NCBI GenBank assembly: GCA_947625545.1
Contig: CANQOW010000005.1
Coordinates: forward strand, 1-37,800
DNA: 37,800 nt
Direction of reading: 5' to 3'
DNA from: an uncultured Clostridia bacterium
GTDB taxonomy: Bacteria; Bacillota; Clostridia; TANB77; CAG-508
The notes beneath the pieces are model-generated. The model saw nothing but the letters and a program-made list of their open reading frames with translations. It was not told the origin of the DNA and made no database searches. Shown here piece by piece: positions 37,673-37,800 of the stretch (position 1 is its first letter; each line of letters opens with the position of its first letter). Both the position numbers and the translations under genes were made by a program.

Positions 37673-37800
37673 GGTGCAGATGGCCTTTTTTATTTTGCCA
37701 TCTTTTCCCTTAACACCAGTTGTTTTCAAATTTCTTATTTCTGTCCCGACATTGTCGGGAATATATTTTCTATCAAATTATTTGTTATTATCTTATTCTA

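Noticed and set aside
37670-37790. Possible minus-strand gene remnant (..DRKYIPDNVGTEIRNLKTTGVKGKDGKIKKAICTKNIKSRILDI*)
   Set aside because: Protein-like composition, but only about 45 codons with an upstream in-frame stop, no start, and it overlaps a TCCCGACA/TGTCGGGA palindrome; family not recognised.

Overview
AT-rich window from a low-GC, spore-forming Firmicute (Clostridia-like: spo0A, spoVAC/D/E, L20-leader-controlled infC-rpmI-rplT, plsX-acpP-rnc). The main blocks are: ssb and polysaccharide deacetylase/ROK kinase genes; a complete monoderm type IV pilus operon (pilM-N fusion to pilC); a dodecin-spoVA operon; divergent infC-rpmI-rplT and rplM-rpsI; an L,D-transpeptidase and spo0A; yigZ, a HI0933-like flavoprotein, a methionine gamma-lyase-like protein and a WG-repeat protein; a thioester/SpaA-type surface protein with its sortase; an HEXXH protein; YitT, an Elp3-like radical SAM protein, rnc, acpP, plsX; hsp20 with a CIRCE element; a candidate sRNA; and surface proteins. 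The most striking result is that three conserved genes (spoVAE, yigZ, HI0933-like) are each broken by one extra nucleotide. In all three the break falls exactly at an in-frame CGG codon, and skipping the C (reading C-GGN as Gly by a +1 shift) restores a gapless conserved protein. By eye, these three are the only in-frame CGG codons in the window, although CGG occurs dozens of times on coding strands in other frames. This suggests CGG is unassigned in this organism and acts as an obligate or programmed +1 frameshift signal giving glycine. Other notable items are a 188-nt nested inverted repeat with a GC-rich tip, an unassigned sRNA carrying an anti-Shine-Dalgarno loop, an AUA start codon for infC, and a surface protein that ends exactly at LPKTGM.
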